From: Tolypocladium sp. Sup5 PDA-1
Taxonomy: Eukaryota; Ascomycota; Sordariomycetes; Hypocreales; Ophiocordycipitaceae
Length of the DNA: 64,000 bases
Direction of reading: 5' to 3'
Assembly (NCBI GenBank): GCA_000750105.3
Contig: JPHH03000012.1
Coordinates: 372,001 to 436,000, forward strand
The notes under the pieces are model-generated. The model saw only the letters and a list, made by a program, of their open reading frames with translations, did no database searches and was not told the DNA's origin. The position numbers and the translations under genes are program-made. Of the stretch, positions 34,811 through 44,988 are shown piece after piece (the stretch's first letter is position 1; the number at the start of each line of letters is the position of its first letter).

Positions 34811-36877
34811 ATGGGCACTATGATGGATGGACTCTGGGCTCGAGTGACGGAGCTGTGGTCTAGGGACGTCAGCCTCGGATCGGACTCGGGGCCGTCGCAA
34901 GGATTCATGTTCCAGTCCAACACGACGTCGGCGTTGATAAACGAGCTGAGGCTTGCGGCGGCAAAGTCGATCCGGACGTCTTTCATTATCCTCGCGAGCT
35001 TTAACGCCTTGGCAGCCGCGGCGACGGCTTTTGGGATATTCTGGGACTGCTACACCGGGGCCAAGAGGAGCGACCCGAGGTTCAGGCTGAGGTACAATGG
35101 ACGGCTGTTCGTGGTAGTGGTCAAGAGACACTTTGGCTGACAAGGAACTAGATCATCGCTACTCAGCGTCGTTGGGCCGACTGAGACTTTCCCATTAGTC
35201 CTGTCCTGCGGCATTATGATACAGGGCATCATATTCGCCGTGGCTCAATCCAAGGGACTGAACTCGATTCTGATACTGGGTTGCACTCCCATTTCCCAGC
35301 TGATGCTGCCAGGTAGGCTCCCCAATGGTGAGTTGCGCAGCGTACGCCATGCTGACAATCTCTAGCCCTCTTCATTGCACCATATATTCAGCTGGTCTTC
35401 GGCTTGGAGACTGCACTCCGCGCTGTCCGGCGCTACCCATTTCCCGAGAGACCGAAATGGAGCGTCCCGATCTGCCTCGGAATCATCGCTGCCGGCTTGA
35501 TTGGGACGTATGTCCTCACCCGATTCGTGGTGCCGCCAAACTTTTGTTTCGCGGGACTCTTGTGGTTGGTGCAGAGGTGGAGCTTGGGCTGCTTTGCCCT
35601 CCTAACAGCCATTGCCTCGTCCTTGCTCATCGCGAGCCTCCTTACAATCACTCGCCTGTACAGAACCTCAAGCATTTCAGAGGCGCAGCGGGCGTGCGCG
35701 TCATGGATGGCGTGCTACATGGTCTTGGCAGTCGTCACGATGGTGAGTTTAGGAGCTGCTGAGAATGAAGGACGCACAGGCTGACCATGTACAGGCGGTT
35801 ATGATCCCCTTCTTTGGGAATCTTTACGTGGACGAGTCTGGAAAGTCTGTCGACAAATACCGAATGCAGCTGTCCATGGCAGCGACCGTCGCTGTCAATC
35901 TCTCTGGCCTGACAACTGGTGGTCTATATATTCTCCTCCGGTCTACTAGGCTGGGGAGAATCGGCCCAAGGGGCTACGCCGAATTCGACAGCCAAAAGTC
36001 CAATTCGGGAAAACGACCCTCGACGCCAATGTACACGAAGCAGATGGAGCAGCCCGTGTCGCCGGTACGGCTCCAGCGAATCGAGATGAGCACAGACAGG
36101 ATAGACGAAGCGAGCAACGAAGAAGAAAAGGTCGAGAGCCGACCAGGAACACCGAACGGCCCAGCCCCAGACCCACTGAGCTCGAATCCTGTTCAATCCT
36201 CGCCACCCAAGGCACCCGCCGCGGCTCACATACCCGCAGCATCGACACGGAGACCGAGCGTCCGCAAAGACTCGTACAACATCTTCCCACCGAAACAAGA
36301 GGCTCCTCCCGATGCCAAGTCGATATACCTCCTCCCCGCCGCGACATATAACCCAACCACCAAGGCCAACGCGCCGACTGAATCGCCCTTTGATCTGTTG
36401 CTACCACCCCCAACCATCCGAACGTCACGACACCTACGAGACTCCTCTCTCGAATCCTCTGCGACGGTGCAGATCGGACTGAGAGTGTCCAACATCAACG
36501 ACATGCCGCCCGTTGCTTCTTACTACCAGGCGCCTTACCCGCGGGAATCTGGATTCGCAACAAACTTTGGCCTGGCTATTTCAACGGACGTCGACCCGTT
36601 TGTTGTCGATGGGACCCAGGACATTGATCTGCAAAGCGCAGACAAGGTCCTTGAGGGGACGGCCGAGAAACAGCTACCACCGGTCCCTCTCAGCATCGCC
36701 AAGAATGATACCAAAAATGACGACGACGAGACGACACTAAGTCCCAGCGTGTACAGTCCACACTCGCAATCGCGGAGAGGCGCAAGCCCTCGCGGCTCAC
36801 CAACCAGACCACCGCCCCCGGGCCCCAGTAGGAGCTCGGAGGGCCGACCTAGAGTCCAGTCGGTGGAATGGATTTGA
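34811..36877 (+). CDS. Seven-TM fungal membrane protein with long cytosolic tail
   Basis: Four exons: 34811-35091, 35152-35312, 35366-35742 and 35795-36877; 633 residues, with GT-AG introns of 52-60 bp. Seven hydrophobic segments are visible, starting with TSFIILASFNALAAAATAF, then GIMIQGIIFAVAQS, ALFIAPYIQLVFGLE, VPICLGIIAAGLIGTYVL, CFALLTAIASSLLIASLLTI, MVLAVVTMAVMIPFFG and VNLSGLTTGGLYILL. After them comes a disordered tail of about 300 residues rich in Pro, Ser and Arg. This is the layout of fungal GPCR-like integral membrane proteins, but I see no family-specific ligand or G-protein motif. ATG 34820 (MMDGLW) is an alternative start. Confidence 0.82.
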
Positions 36878-37351
36878 GCAGTCTTCGTTTCTTCTCTTCA
36901 GGTCGGCGGCAATTTTGATTTGCTATTTACATTTTACTTTTCTTTTTGCTGGCGCAGGTTACCTACTATAGATGGCTCTGTACGTTACGTTTATGTCACG
37001 GGTATGAAATGCGTGTTCGGTATTTGGGGATATCCGGGAGGGGAGGAGGGCCTGTCGTTTATTGCACACCTTTCTCATGTTGCCGTTTGGTGCTGCGCGG
37101 TTTAGGGAGGTGGGTTCGATATCTGCAACAGAGACTTGATGCGCGAATGCGCGAAACTCATGCTTGGAACGCGACGTATTGCGATATATAAAGGCTCAAT
37201 TGGCTGTGATGTATACACATTTCGCATGCCGCCCGATGTACGAATGGCGTTGCCATGTTCGACGGGGTATCGTTCCCAGCTGTCATCCATATCATGGCCA
37301 TGATCTGACGTGAAAAGCCACCGCTCCATATATGCTCGCATCTAACATGCG
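36878..37351. other. Convergent 3' region
   Basis: Lies between the seven-TM gene (+) and the dolichyldiphosphatase gene (-). No gene was recognised. Confidence 0.5.
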
Positions 37352-38124
37352 TCAACTCGTCTTGGTCTTGCACTGGCCAGCCGCCGCCCGCCTCTCCTCC
37401 CACTTTTCCCATCCCGCCTGGCACATGTCCTCCTCAACGACCAGGTCGCGCACGCGAAACGCCCTCGCCAGCGGCGTGTCCAGCGCCCAGGCCAGCAACC
37501 CCGAGCGCCGTAGGATGCTCGTGGCGACGAACCAGCCCACCGCCGACACGAGGCCCGCGGCGCTGCCCACGAGGACCTGCCGCGTGGTATGGTAGTCGAG
37601 GTACGTTCTGCTCCACGCCGTCGCCGTCGCCACCGCCGCACCCGCCAAGCTCACAGCGACGCGCTCAGCGAGAGACCAGGGTCGATGGTGCTTCGCGGCG
37701 GTGCTAGCCCCCCGGGGACGGTGCCGCACGAGGAGGAAGAGCGCGAGGGAGAGGCTCCAGAAGGCGACGAACTGGGCGTGCGATGAGGGCATGCCGTAGC
37801 CCTTGCCATGGATGCGGCGCGGGCGCTCCTCCTTGATGAGGCGCTTGAGGGCGAAGTTGAGGGCCTCGCAGGCGAGCTGGCCGGCGAAGGCGAGGGCGAT
37901 CTCGGCCTCGCGCGTGGAGAAGATGAGAGTGGCGTAGACGACGCAGAGAGCCTGCGGGAGGAGGGCGAGGTAGGCGCACAGGAGGGACACGGGGTCGTCT
38001 GGGTCCTGGATGGGGAGTGTCAGCGTCTTCGCGGGAGAGCGCTACTAGGGGGGAATGAGTGTACATAGTAGACGTGGGTGAGGGAGAGGGAGGCCAGGGG
38101 CGCCATGGCGGCGTCGTCGGCCAT
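37352..38124 (-). CDS. CAX4: Dolichyldiphosphatase (Cax4/Cwh8-like PAP2 enzyme)
   Basis: A membrane phosphatase of the PAP2 superfamily that recycles dolichyl diphosphate in the ER lumen for N-glycosylation. Two exons, 38124-38065 and 38005-37352, with a 59-bp intron (GTACAC..CCAG); 237 residues starting MADDAAMAPLASLSLTHVYY. The three phosphatase motifs are present: K-x6-RP in KRLIKEERPRR, the PSGH-type motif as GMPSSHAQF, and SR-x5-H in WSRTYLDYHTTRQVLVG. The segments between them are hydrophobic. The junction HVYY|DPDDPVSLLCAYLALLPQ matches the family N-terminus. The gene is divergent from LYS9 with 467 bases between start codons. Confidence 0.92.
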
Positions 38125-38591
38125 GGTCGGGGCGGTGGAGGTGATGGAGGTGGTGGGGCTGTGGTGGTGCTGGTCAGAGGTTAGGGGCGCATCCCTTTTC
38201 CCTCCTCCGTGGCGGATAGCTTCAGCGAAGCCTGGGTTGGTGGATGTTGGTTGTGGTTGCTGTCGTGATGCAATCGCGCCGGACCGTTGGAGGAGTGGCG
38301 GCATGTGCCTGAGCGGCCCACTCACCGCCTGCTGTTTTGGCTTCAGGTTGTCACCGTTGAACGCGCCACAGTGGCTGCTCTGATCGAGCTCCAGTGTCAC
38401 CCCTCCTTGTGTGTGGCTGGTGGCATGCGGAGTCTGCACCAACGCCGCTATCGGATGACGCACGGCGTGACGTGCGACCCCAGACCCCGCCATAACCCGA
38501 AGAGACTTTTGGGCATCGAACATCATCAATTTGATTCATTCACCAACATTGCCCATTGCCATTGCCATTGACGCCTGCAAACACCGCAATC
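38125..38591. other. Divergent promoter, dolichyldiphosphatase / LYS9
   Basis: 467 bases shared by two divergent genes. A TGATTCA resembling a Gcn4/CPC1 half-consensus lies near 38.53 kb on the LYS9 side, but one such site is weak evidence of amino-acid control. Confidence 0.4.
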
Positions 38592-40182
38592 ATGGCTCCT
38601 CAGCAGTGAGTTTACCATGGAACCCCATGCAACAGCGCCCGCCAGAATCACCTTGCTGACCGCGACACCCCGCCAGGTCTGTTTTGATGCTCGGCGCGGG
38701 GTTCGTGACTCGCCCCACGCTCGACATCCTGACGGCGAACGGCATCCCCGTGACGGTTGGTAGGTTGTCCCAGCGGCCCAATTGCCTGGAGAGCGTGTGC
38801 TAACCGCCCTGCCGTGAAGCCTGCCGGACCCTTGAGTCGGCCAAGAGCCTCTCTGCCGGCGTCAAGGGCGCCACGGCCATCTCCCTGGACGTCACCGACG
38901 ACAAGGCGCTGGACGCAGAGGTGGCCAAGCACGACCTCGTCATCAGCTTGATCCCCTACACCTTCCACGCCACCGTCATCAAGTCGGCCATCCGCACCAA
39001 GAAGAATGTCGTCACCACCAGCTACGTCTCGCCCGCCATGATGGAGCTCGACCAGCAGTGCAAGGACGCCGGCATCACCGTCATGAACGAGATCGGTTTG
39101 GGTGGGTTCCTTTGTCCAAGATTGCTCCACATATCCATTACGAACTAACCGACTTTCCTACAGATCCGGGAATTGATCATCTATGTAAGAATCCGCGCAG
39201 GATATGAACCGAGCATACAATACTGATCCTTTCAGACGCTGTCAAGACCATCGACGAGGTGCACCAGGCCGGCGGCAAGATCCTGTCCTTCCTCTCCTAC
39301 TGCGGCGGCCTGCCCGCCCCTGAGGCCTCGGACAACCCGTTGGGATACAAGTTCTCGTGGTCCTCGCGTGGTGTCCTTCTGGCGCTGAGGAACGCTGCCA
39401 AGATCTACCAGGGCGGCAAGATCGTAGAGGTCGCGTCCAAGGACCTGATGGGCACGGCCAAGCCGTACTTTGTCTACCCCGGCTATGCCTTTGTCGCGTA
39501 CCCCAACCGTGACTCGACGCCTTACAAGCAGCGGTACAACATCCCCGAGGCCGAGACCATCATCCGAGGCACCCTGCGATTCCAGGGCTTCCCCCAGTTC
39601 ATCCGCGTGCTCGTCGAGACCGGCTTCCTGGAGGACACCCCTCAGGACATCCTGAGCAAGCCGGTGGCCTGGAAGGATGCCACCAAGGCCATCGTCGGCG
39701 CCGCCTCGTCGAGCGTCAGCGACCTCGAGGCTGCCATCGTGTCCAAGTCGACCTTTGACTCGCCCGAGGACAAGGAGCGCATCATCAGCGGCCTTCGCTG
39801 GATCGGCATCTTCTCCGATGAGAAGGTCACCCCCCGCGGCAACCCGCTGGACACCCTGTGCGCCACCCTGGAGAAGAAGATGCAGTTCGAGGAAGGCGAG
39901 CGAGACATGGTCCTGCTCCAGCACAAGTTCGGAATCGAGCACAAGGACGGATCCCGCGAGACGCGCACCTCGACCCTGGTCGAGTACGGCGACCCCAAGG
40001 GCTACTCCGCCATGGCCAAGCTGGTCGGCGTGCCCTGCGCCGTGGCTGTCCAGCAGGTCCTGAACGGCACGCTCTCCGAGAAGGGCGTCCTGGCTCCCAT
40101 GACGGCCAAGATCAACAACCCCATCATGAAGGAGCTCAAGGAGAAGTACGGCATTGAGATGATTGAGAAGACTGTGCTGTAG
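38592..40182 (+). CDS. LYS9: Saccharopine dehydrogenase (NADP+, L-glutamate-forming)
   Basis: Saccharopine reductase, the penultimate step of the fungal alpha-aminoadipate lysine pathway. Five exons: 38592-38605, 38677-38759, 38820-39101, 39164-39184 and 39236-40182; 448 residues, matching the usual length (446 in yeast). The fourth exon is only 21 bp and encodes the conserved DPGIDHLY. The N-terminal Rossmann motif is VLMLGAGFVTRP, followed by ISLDVTD and LVISLIPYTFH; later come KILSFLSYCGGLPAPEASDNP and KFSWSSRGVL in the substrate domain. All introns are GT-AG; the 14-bp first exon encodes MAPQ plus part of a Gln codon. Confidence 0.96.
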
Positions 40183-40447
40183 ACTGTAATGTCGGAAACT
40201 TTGGATGGGTCTACATGTACGGAATAGTACGCACAAAAGGGACTGCTTGTCTGCTTGAAAGTGGATAGAAGCCAAGGAATGGCAACCAAAAGTCAGTGTA
40301 GGGACAAGAATGGAAACACTCCTTGTGGCACGGAGAATTCGGTAGTTGATGGGTGTCGCACCTGGGTCCCTCAACTAAGGTATCCGTAGTGGAACGCCGA
40401 CAACTTGACTCGACAACTTCAACTTTAAATAAAGGCTCCATCCACCG
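40183..40447. other. LYS9 3' flank
   Basis: Holds the LYS9 3' UTR. No gene was recognised before the F-box-like relic. Confidence 0.5.
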
Positions 40448-41217
40448 TTGAGTGGTAACAAACGCCGGGTGGGAGTCCTGACGAAACTAATAGCCCAGAT
40501 ACCGTCGTACGAGCAGGGTAGATATGGAAGCGCCCAGTTCACCAAGCTTGTTCTGCTGGACTATGGAGAATCCGCATCAGCCCTCGAGGAGCTCTTCAGG
40601 TGGCCAAAGAAGCTCGACTTGTTTTACTTGAGCTATCCCTTCCACGGGCAAAACATCATACAGCTGCCCACGATGAGCGCGCTGCTGCGAAGCCACAAGG
40701 ATGCCCTCCGAGCCATAAGCCTATCGCAACTATCCCGAGGTGGAGGACGCGTACCCGACCTGTCCGGCTTTCCGGCTTTGGAAAGTCTTAGCATTTGCAG
40801 AAGCAACATGACGGAGAGCCTAGAGTTGCCCGCCGACGACGCTGATCGGCTGCTCGCGCCAAACCGCACAATTTCCAGTGGAACTTTGGGCCTCCCCACA
40901 TGGCACACCTTTCGTGGACAGACTTTGAAGACAAAGAAGAGCACTGGCTCAGGATCTCCTCGGCGGTGGCAACAGCGAGGCGCGCGGCACTGGGGACAAT
41001 CCATGTTATGTTTGAGCCGCTCGTGTGGGAGTATGAAGACTGTGATGGGAGCCCGTGGGATCGCACAAACAAGATTCGGGAAGACGTTGGGGAGCATGGG
41101 TTGCCGCATCACGCACAGCGCGAAACCAAAGCGTGGAAAGATGCCGATCCCGCAAGAGGAGTTGGAGTAGGAGCCGGGGTATGGCAACTAAGAAAGAAGT
41201 GTCCGGAAATACTGTAA
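40448..41217 (+). pseudogene. F-box/LRR-like gene relic with frameshift
   Basis: An open frame without an ATG start encodes leucine-rich-like text (KLDLFYLSYPFHGQNIIQL, PDLSGFPALESLSI) up to about 40,870. From about 40,880 the homologous reading continues in another frame (WNFGPPHMAHLSWTDFEDK, EYEDCDGSPWDRTNKI), the kind of C-terminus seen in fungal F-box proteins. The two halves overlap in sense but not in frame, and no intron can join them. The F-box itself is missing. I read this as a truncated, frameshifted gene remnant; the family assignment is from memory of the sequence style and only moderately sure. Confidence 0.55.
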
Positions 41218-42296
41218 TAATGAATGGAGAACTTGTGAATATATCACCCCTGTTTGCTGTGGCCTCAACCACCCACGGGCTCAAATGGATACCCGTGGGC
41301 GGAACTAAGATGCCCAAGGATTCAACTTGGCTGCGATTCGCCTGCAGGCTACTGGCACTTTGATACCGCTGTTAACGCATATGCTTCGTCAGGGCAATAG
41401 TGATTACTTTGTTTAACATCTACGATGGAGGCAGCGGAGGACTGCTCCGTGCCACAGGTGTTTTGCCCTCTTCGGACATATAAACATGGCGCGCGCCGTC
41501 TTCCAGTGCGGTATGTCTGTTCTAATTTCTCTACCGAGATGGGCGCCAGACTAGGTCGATACCGTCAAGGACGTGGACTGCGAGTCGAGGTGGAGGGAGT
41601 CCCAGACTCGGCCGAGAGACTGCAGTGTTGGAGTACAAAGTCATGGAGAGACACGTTTGGGAGATCTTTGAGAGGCGCCTTGAAATCAATTTGCTATCAG
41701 GTGACAAGAAACCCATATACAACCTCGAAAATAGCGGCAATTCCTTCGCTGTGTTGCAATCCTCGAGAGTCTGTTGAACCCCTCTGCTCAACTAGTTTAT
41801 GAGGCTTCCCCGTGGATTAGATTCGGTGATGGCGGTTCCGCTGTTCCGTCAGAGCAATAGGCCAGAGCCATGCTGGGTCGGGCAATACTGAATTCCAGGC
41901 CGTGGGAGTTTTGTGACGTGATCAGAGGCTTCCTTCAGCCGGCTGATCCGGACAGGCTTCTGATCCCAGACCAGGTCCCGACCAAAAAAAAAACGGGCAG
42001 AGTCGTCTCCACGCAGCCTCGTGCGTGATCAACTCTTCCAGCGCCACGTTTTTTCTTGGCGGAGCCTCCGAGGCCGGCGCAGTCGATGCCGAACCGCTTG
42101 GATGCCCTGGACCACAGCAGCAAGAGCACGAGGAGTGCCGTTCCCAGTAGTTACAGTAATCTGGGACACACCCTGTTTTCCCCTGAACGCCGCGAGGCAC
42201 GGCATCCCCTGAGCGGCACTGATGGCAGAAGCCTTGGACACCGCAAAGACGGCACGCAGGGGCAGAGGCTATGAAGCCGACGCAGGTTGGCCGTCG
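41218..42296. other. Degenerate intergenic sequence
   Basis: No intact gene. A plus-strand stretch near 41.64-41.78 kb can be read as a short peptide-like segment (ERHVWEIFERRLEINLL) that soon hits a stop and could be another relic. It lies within the decay zone. Confidence 0.4.
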
Positions 42297-42915
42297 TTAG
42301 TATCGTCGCGGGAAGTTGGACATGGGGTTCTTGATGCCGGCAGCGGGGATGACGACGACCGTGTCCTTGGGCCTGGGTTCTCGAGGTAGAAGTCGGCGAG
42401 GGCGTCGTAAAAGAGCCCCTCTCTGTAAACCTCGTCCGACGTCGTCTTGCTCCAGGGCACGCGCAACCATGGGTATCTGCTGCTGGAGTGGCCGAGATGC
42501 TTCCCCGTTATGCTATAGGCACAGACGACCCGTGGCTCGCCCAGCCTCTGAGTCGATGCTACAGCGTCATCACGGCTAGGTGACTTGTCCCGGTACTGGA
42601 CCAAGCGGTTGAATTGGTAGGGTGCATCAGCAGGGAAGCTTGGAAGCATGCAGATTCCTCCGATCGTAGTGAGCGTCGAATTCCACCTCAACGGAAAAGT
42701 AAGGAGGCATATAGTGCTCTTCGGCGTGGTCGGTGTAGTTGATCAGTCCGGCGTATAGTCGCCGCTTATACCACTTGTCGTGCCTCGTCTCTCGCAAGGA
42801 ACTGTGTATAGGTCAGCTTCAAGCACTCTCATAGAAGACAGACGTGCAGAACATACAAGCCAAGAAGAGGACGGTGAGGTCACCCAAGCTTTCTAACCGT
42901 GGTCCCTCTCCCCAT
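42297..42915 (-). pseudogene. Decayed two-exon gene, unknown family (relic A)
   Basis: A TATA-like element at 42993-43000 is followed by a pyrimidine-rich leader and ATG 42915. Exon 1 (42915-42857) contains an in-frame TGA at 42882-42880. A canonical 55-bp intron (42802-42856, GTATGT..GCTGAC..CACAG) joins in the same phase to an open segment containing KWYKRRLYAGLINYTDHAEE and HYMPPYFSVEVEF. The frame then breaks near 42.65 kb, continuing as FNRLVQYRDK to ALADFYLENPGP, and breaks again near 42.36 kb, where the likely C-terminus is DTVVVIPAAGIKNPM and the stop is 42299-42297. I do not recognise the family. Preserved splice sites with one nonsense and two frame breaks indicate a recently decayed gene. 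Confidence 0.6.
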
Positions 42916-42992
42916 GGCCAGGTGTAGGATGGATGATGCAGATGAGAGGAGAAAAAGAGAAACAAGCTGAGCGCAGCGGGCGGAAGAGGGGG

Positions 42993-43000
42993 ATTATATA
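42993..43000 (-). promoter_or_regulatory. TATA-like element before relic A
   Basis: The minus strand reads TATATAAT about 80 bases upstream of ATG 42915, inside the 17-bp repeat shared with 44323-44339. Confidence 0.5.
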
Positions 43001-43578
43001 CCCAGCCGTGCATGGGAACCTGGGCCAGCACCAACACCGATCGCGCGCCGATATCGAACCGCGCATGCCTTCATGTTGTCGATTGCCTAGACGCAGCCCA
43101 TGTTAGCAGAGGTACAAGCCACCGAGGTCGGGACGCACTCACCTCGTCGAGGTCTTCATTCGGGGATTCGTCCTCGGGGTCGATCTAATCGTACAGGAAG
43201 GCGCACAGCTGGCGGGCACGCACAAGGGCGCGGCCAATCTCCATGGCGTTCTCGCCGTAGGAAGCCACGGTGGCCTCCGCCTGTTAGCATGTCTGGGGCG
43301 CGTAGGACCGATATCAGGGAGAACTCACTAGGAGGCAGGGCTAATTCTGGCGTCTGCACTAAAGACACCTCAAAGAAGCATTGCCTATCCCCGTCAACAA
43401 CGGTCAGAGATCGGAGAGATATCGCACTTACTGTCCTCGATGCCGCAAATGTGGCCAAATATGCCCTTCTTAAGGCGGTCAGAGCACGGCTTGTTGGGAG
43501 CCTCGGACTCTATGTAGAGGGAGGGGTCGTATATAATGGGTATTTTGGCGATAGTTGAAGTATATGCGAGACCGAGAT
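42994..43578 (-). pseudogene. Second decayed spliced gene, unknown family (relic B)
   Basis: Exon-like blocks on the minus strand: 43578-43432 (containing KIPIIYDPSLYIESEAPNK and LKKGIFGHICGIED, donor GTAAGT), 43280-43143 (AEATVASYGENAMEIGRALV, then an in-frame TAG at 43187-43185, then IDPEDESPNEDLDE, donor GTGAGT) and 43086-42994 (AIDNMKACAVRYRRAIG, stop overlapping the TATA of relic A). The last two blocks join in phase; the link between 43432 and 43280 is unresolved, and no ATG start is visible in the first block. A TATAAAG lies upstream near 43.71 kb. The codon structure and splice sites look genuine, the product unknown. Confidence 0.5.
42995..43011. repeat. 17-bp direct repeat, copy 1
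   Basis: TATATACCCAGCCGTGC, identical to 44323-44339 in the same orientation. Confidence 0.85.
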
Positions 43579-44322
43579 CTGCGAGAGGTTAGCACGATGT
43601 CGGAATGGGGGTAGAATGAAGGGAAGGGGCGACGCACGGGAGAGTAGGTGATAATGAAGGAGGGAAAGAGAAGTTAGTGCGAGAGCGGGGGAAAGAGGGA
43701 GCTTTATACTCGTGGGCAGGCGGCCAAATTAGTAGGTCACGCCTACGGGCGTAGCGCGAGGCGAGTCACGAGGTCGGGCCGGCAGTAATATGGGATGAAG
43801 ACGAAGGAGGCCCTAACCGCTCCCGCCGAGCGGCGAGCGAGTCTGATTGCCTGATAGTAGTGGACGAGCACCGAGTCACCCCCGACACCTAGAGCTGCGC
43901 CCGGGGCTGAGTGTCCTGCTTCCAGACACGAAGAGATGCGCATAGATGTCGGACTACTATGGCCCCGAGCACGAGCGTCCTTTAGCGAGTAGTGACTAAG
44001 GGGAAGAGCGAGGCGACGAGATGGTGGATGTCCGGCAGACCGACGATATCCCGACTTCAGAGTGCATAGAAAGACGGATACCGAAGCCAGGGGTTACGGG
44101 CAACTACACGATAGAGGACCGATCTCGGCTAGTGATGTGGGATTCTAGGGGAATTGTTTAACTCCTTTTCTTGGACGGTGGTGAGACCGATCCTAGTTCG
44201 AAGACTACGAAGGACGACTTAGAGTCAAGATACTTAGGTTTTACTCTTCGGAGGTTTTCCCTAAGAAGCCGACGGTTAATTATATAGTCTAATTAGATAA
44301 GCTTAGATAATTAATAAATATA
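43579..44322. other. TpA-rich, RIP-like non-coding segment
   Basis: No open frame of note. Especially from 44,140 to 44,322 TpA is abundant while CpA/TpG are scarce, the expected outcome of repeat-induced point mutation of a duplicated element. The original element cannot be identified. Confidence 0.5.
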
Positions 44323-44339
44323 TATATACCCAGCCGTGC
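44323..44339. repeat. 17-bp direct repeat, copy 2
   Basis: Second copy of the 42995-43011 repeat; flanking bases on both sides differ. Confidence 0.85.
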
Positions 44340-44988
44340 GTAGTGAATTTCTCAATAGACAACCCCATCTGCAGTGAATCAGCGTCTAGTCACAGCTGCC
44401 GCCCCACGTTGTCTGTACTCGGAGCACCGGAGTGACAAAATCCACCTCATGTGTCTTTCCGTATGTACCACGAGTGTTCATCTTTTCATCTTGGGGGAGT
44501 TGTTGGAACTTGGGGGCAAGTCAGCGTCCAGGCTCTCTTTGGTTAAGAGCTTATTTGTTAGTGGGGACGGAGGCGCTCCGGGCGTGAAGACTGAAGAGTC
44601 ATGCCGCGCCGGGGACCAAATTCGACGGGCTGGCGACACTGCCTTACAGTAAGGAACTATTAACCCCGAAAAGTCCGAATAGAAATGTTTACCTCTCAGT
44701 TTCAAGTCTTGCCCGTCTTTACGAGGACTACGATTGTGTTCCGCCAGTTTCCGTGTACGAAGTAATCACATGGCGGGTTGACTGAGCCGCATGCCTGGCC
44801 TGACCTCACCCCCACCTCACCAAAGTACACCAAACATCTCACCTCACCACCTCCATTTGCCACGGCCTTTGTGTGAATATTTCATCCCCCAATCGCCTCA
44901 CACCGCGTCGCCGCCGTCGCCGCAACTTCCCCGAGCAGGACGATAATGACACAGCCCCGGCTGTTGCTGCGCGGGACGACGACACGCC
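44340..44988. other. Promoter region of the RBR ligase gene
   Basis: About 650 bases with no recognised gene; the last 150 are CT- and CA-rich as in a leader. Confidence 0.45.

Noticed and set aside
39232..40374. 380-codon open frame antisense to LYS9
   Set aside because: Explained by codon bias of the LYS9 exon; no independent features or splice signals.
41531..41791. 86-codon minus frame in the decay zone
   Set aside because: No recognisable features, and the opposite strand gives an equally open reading.
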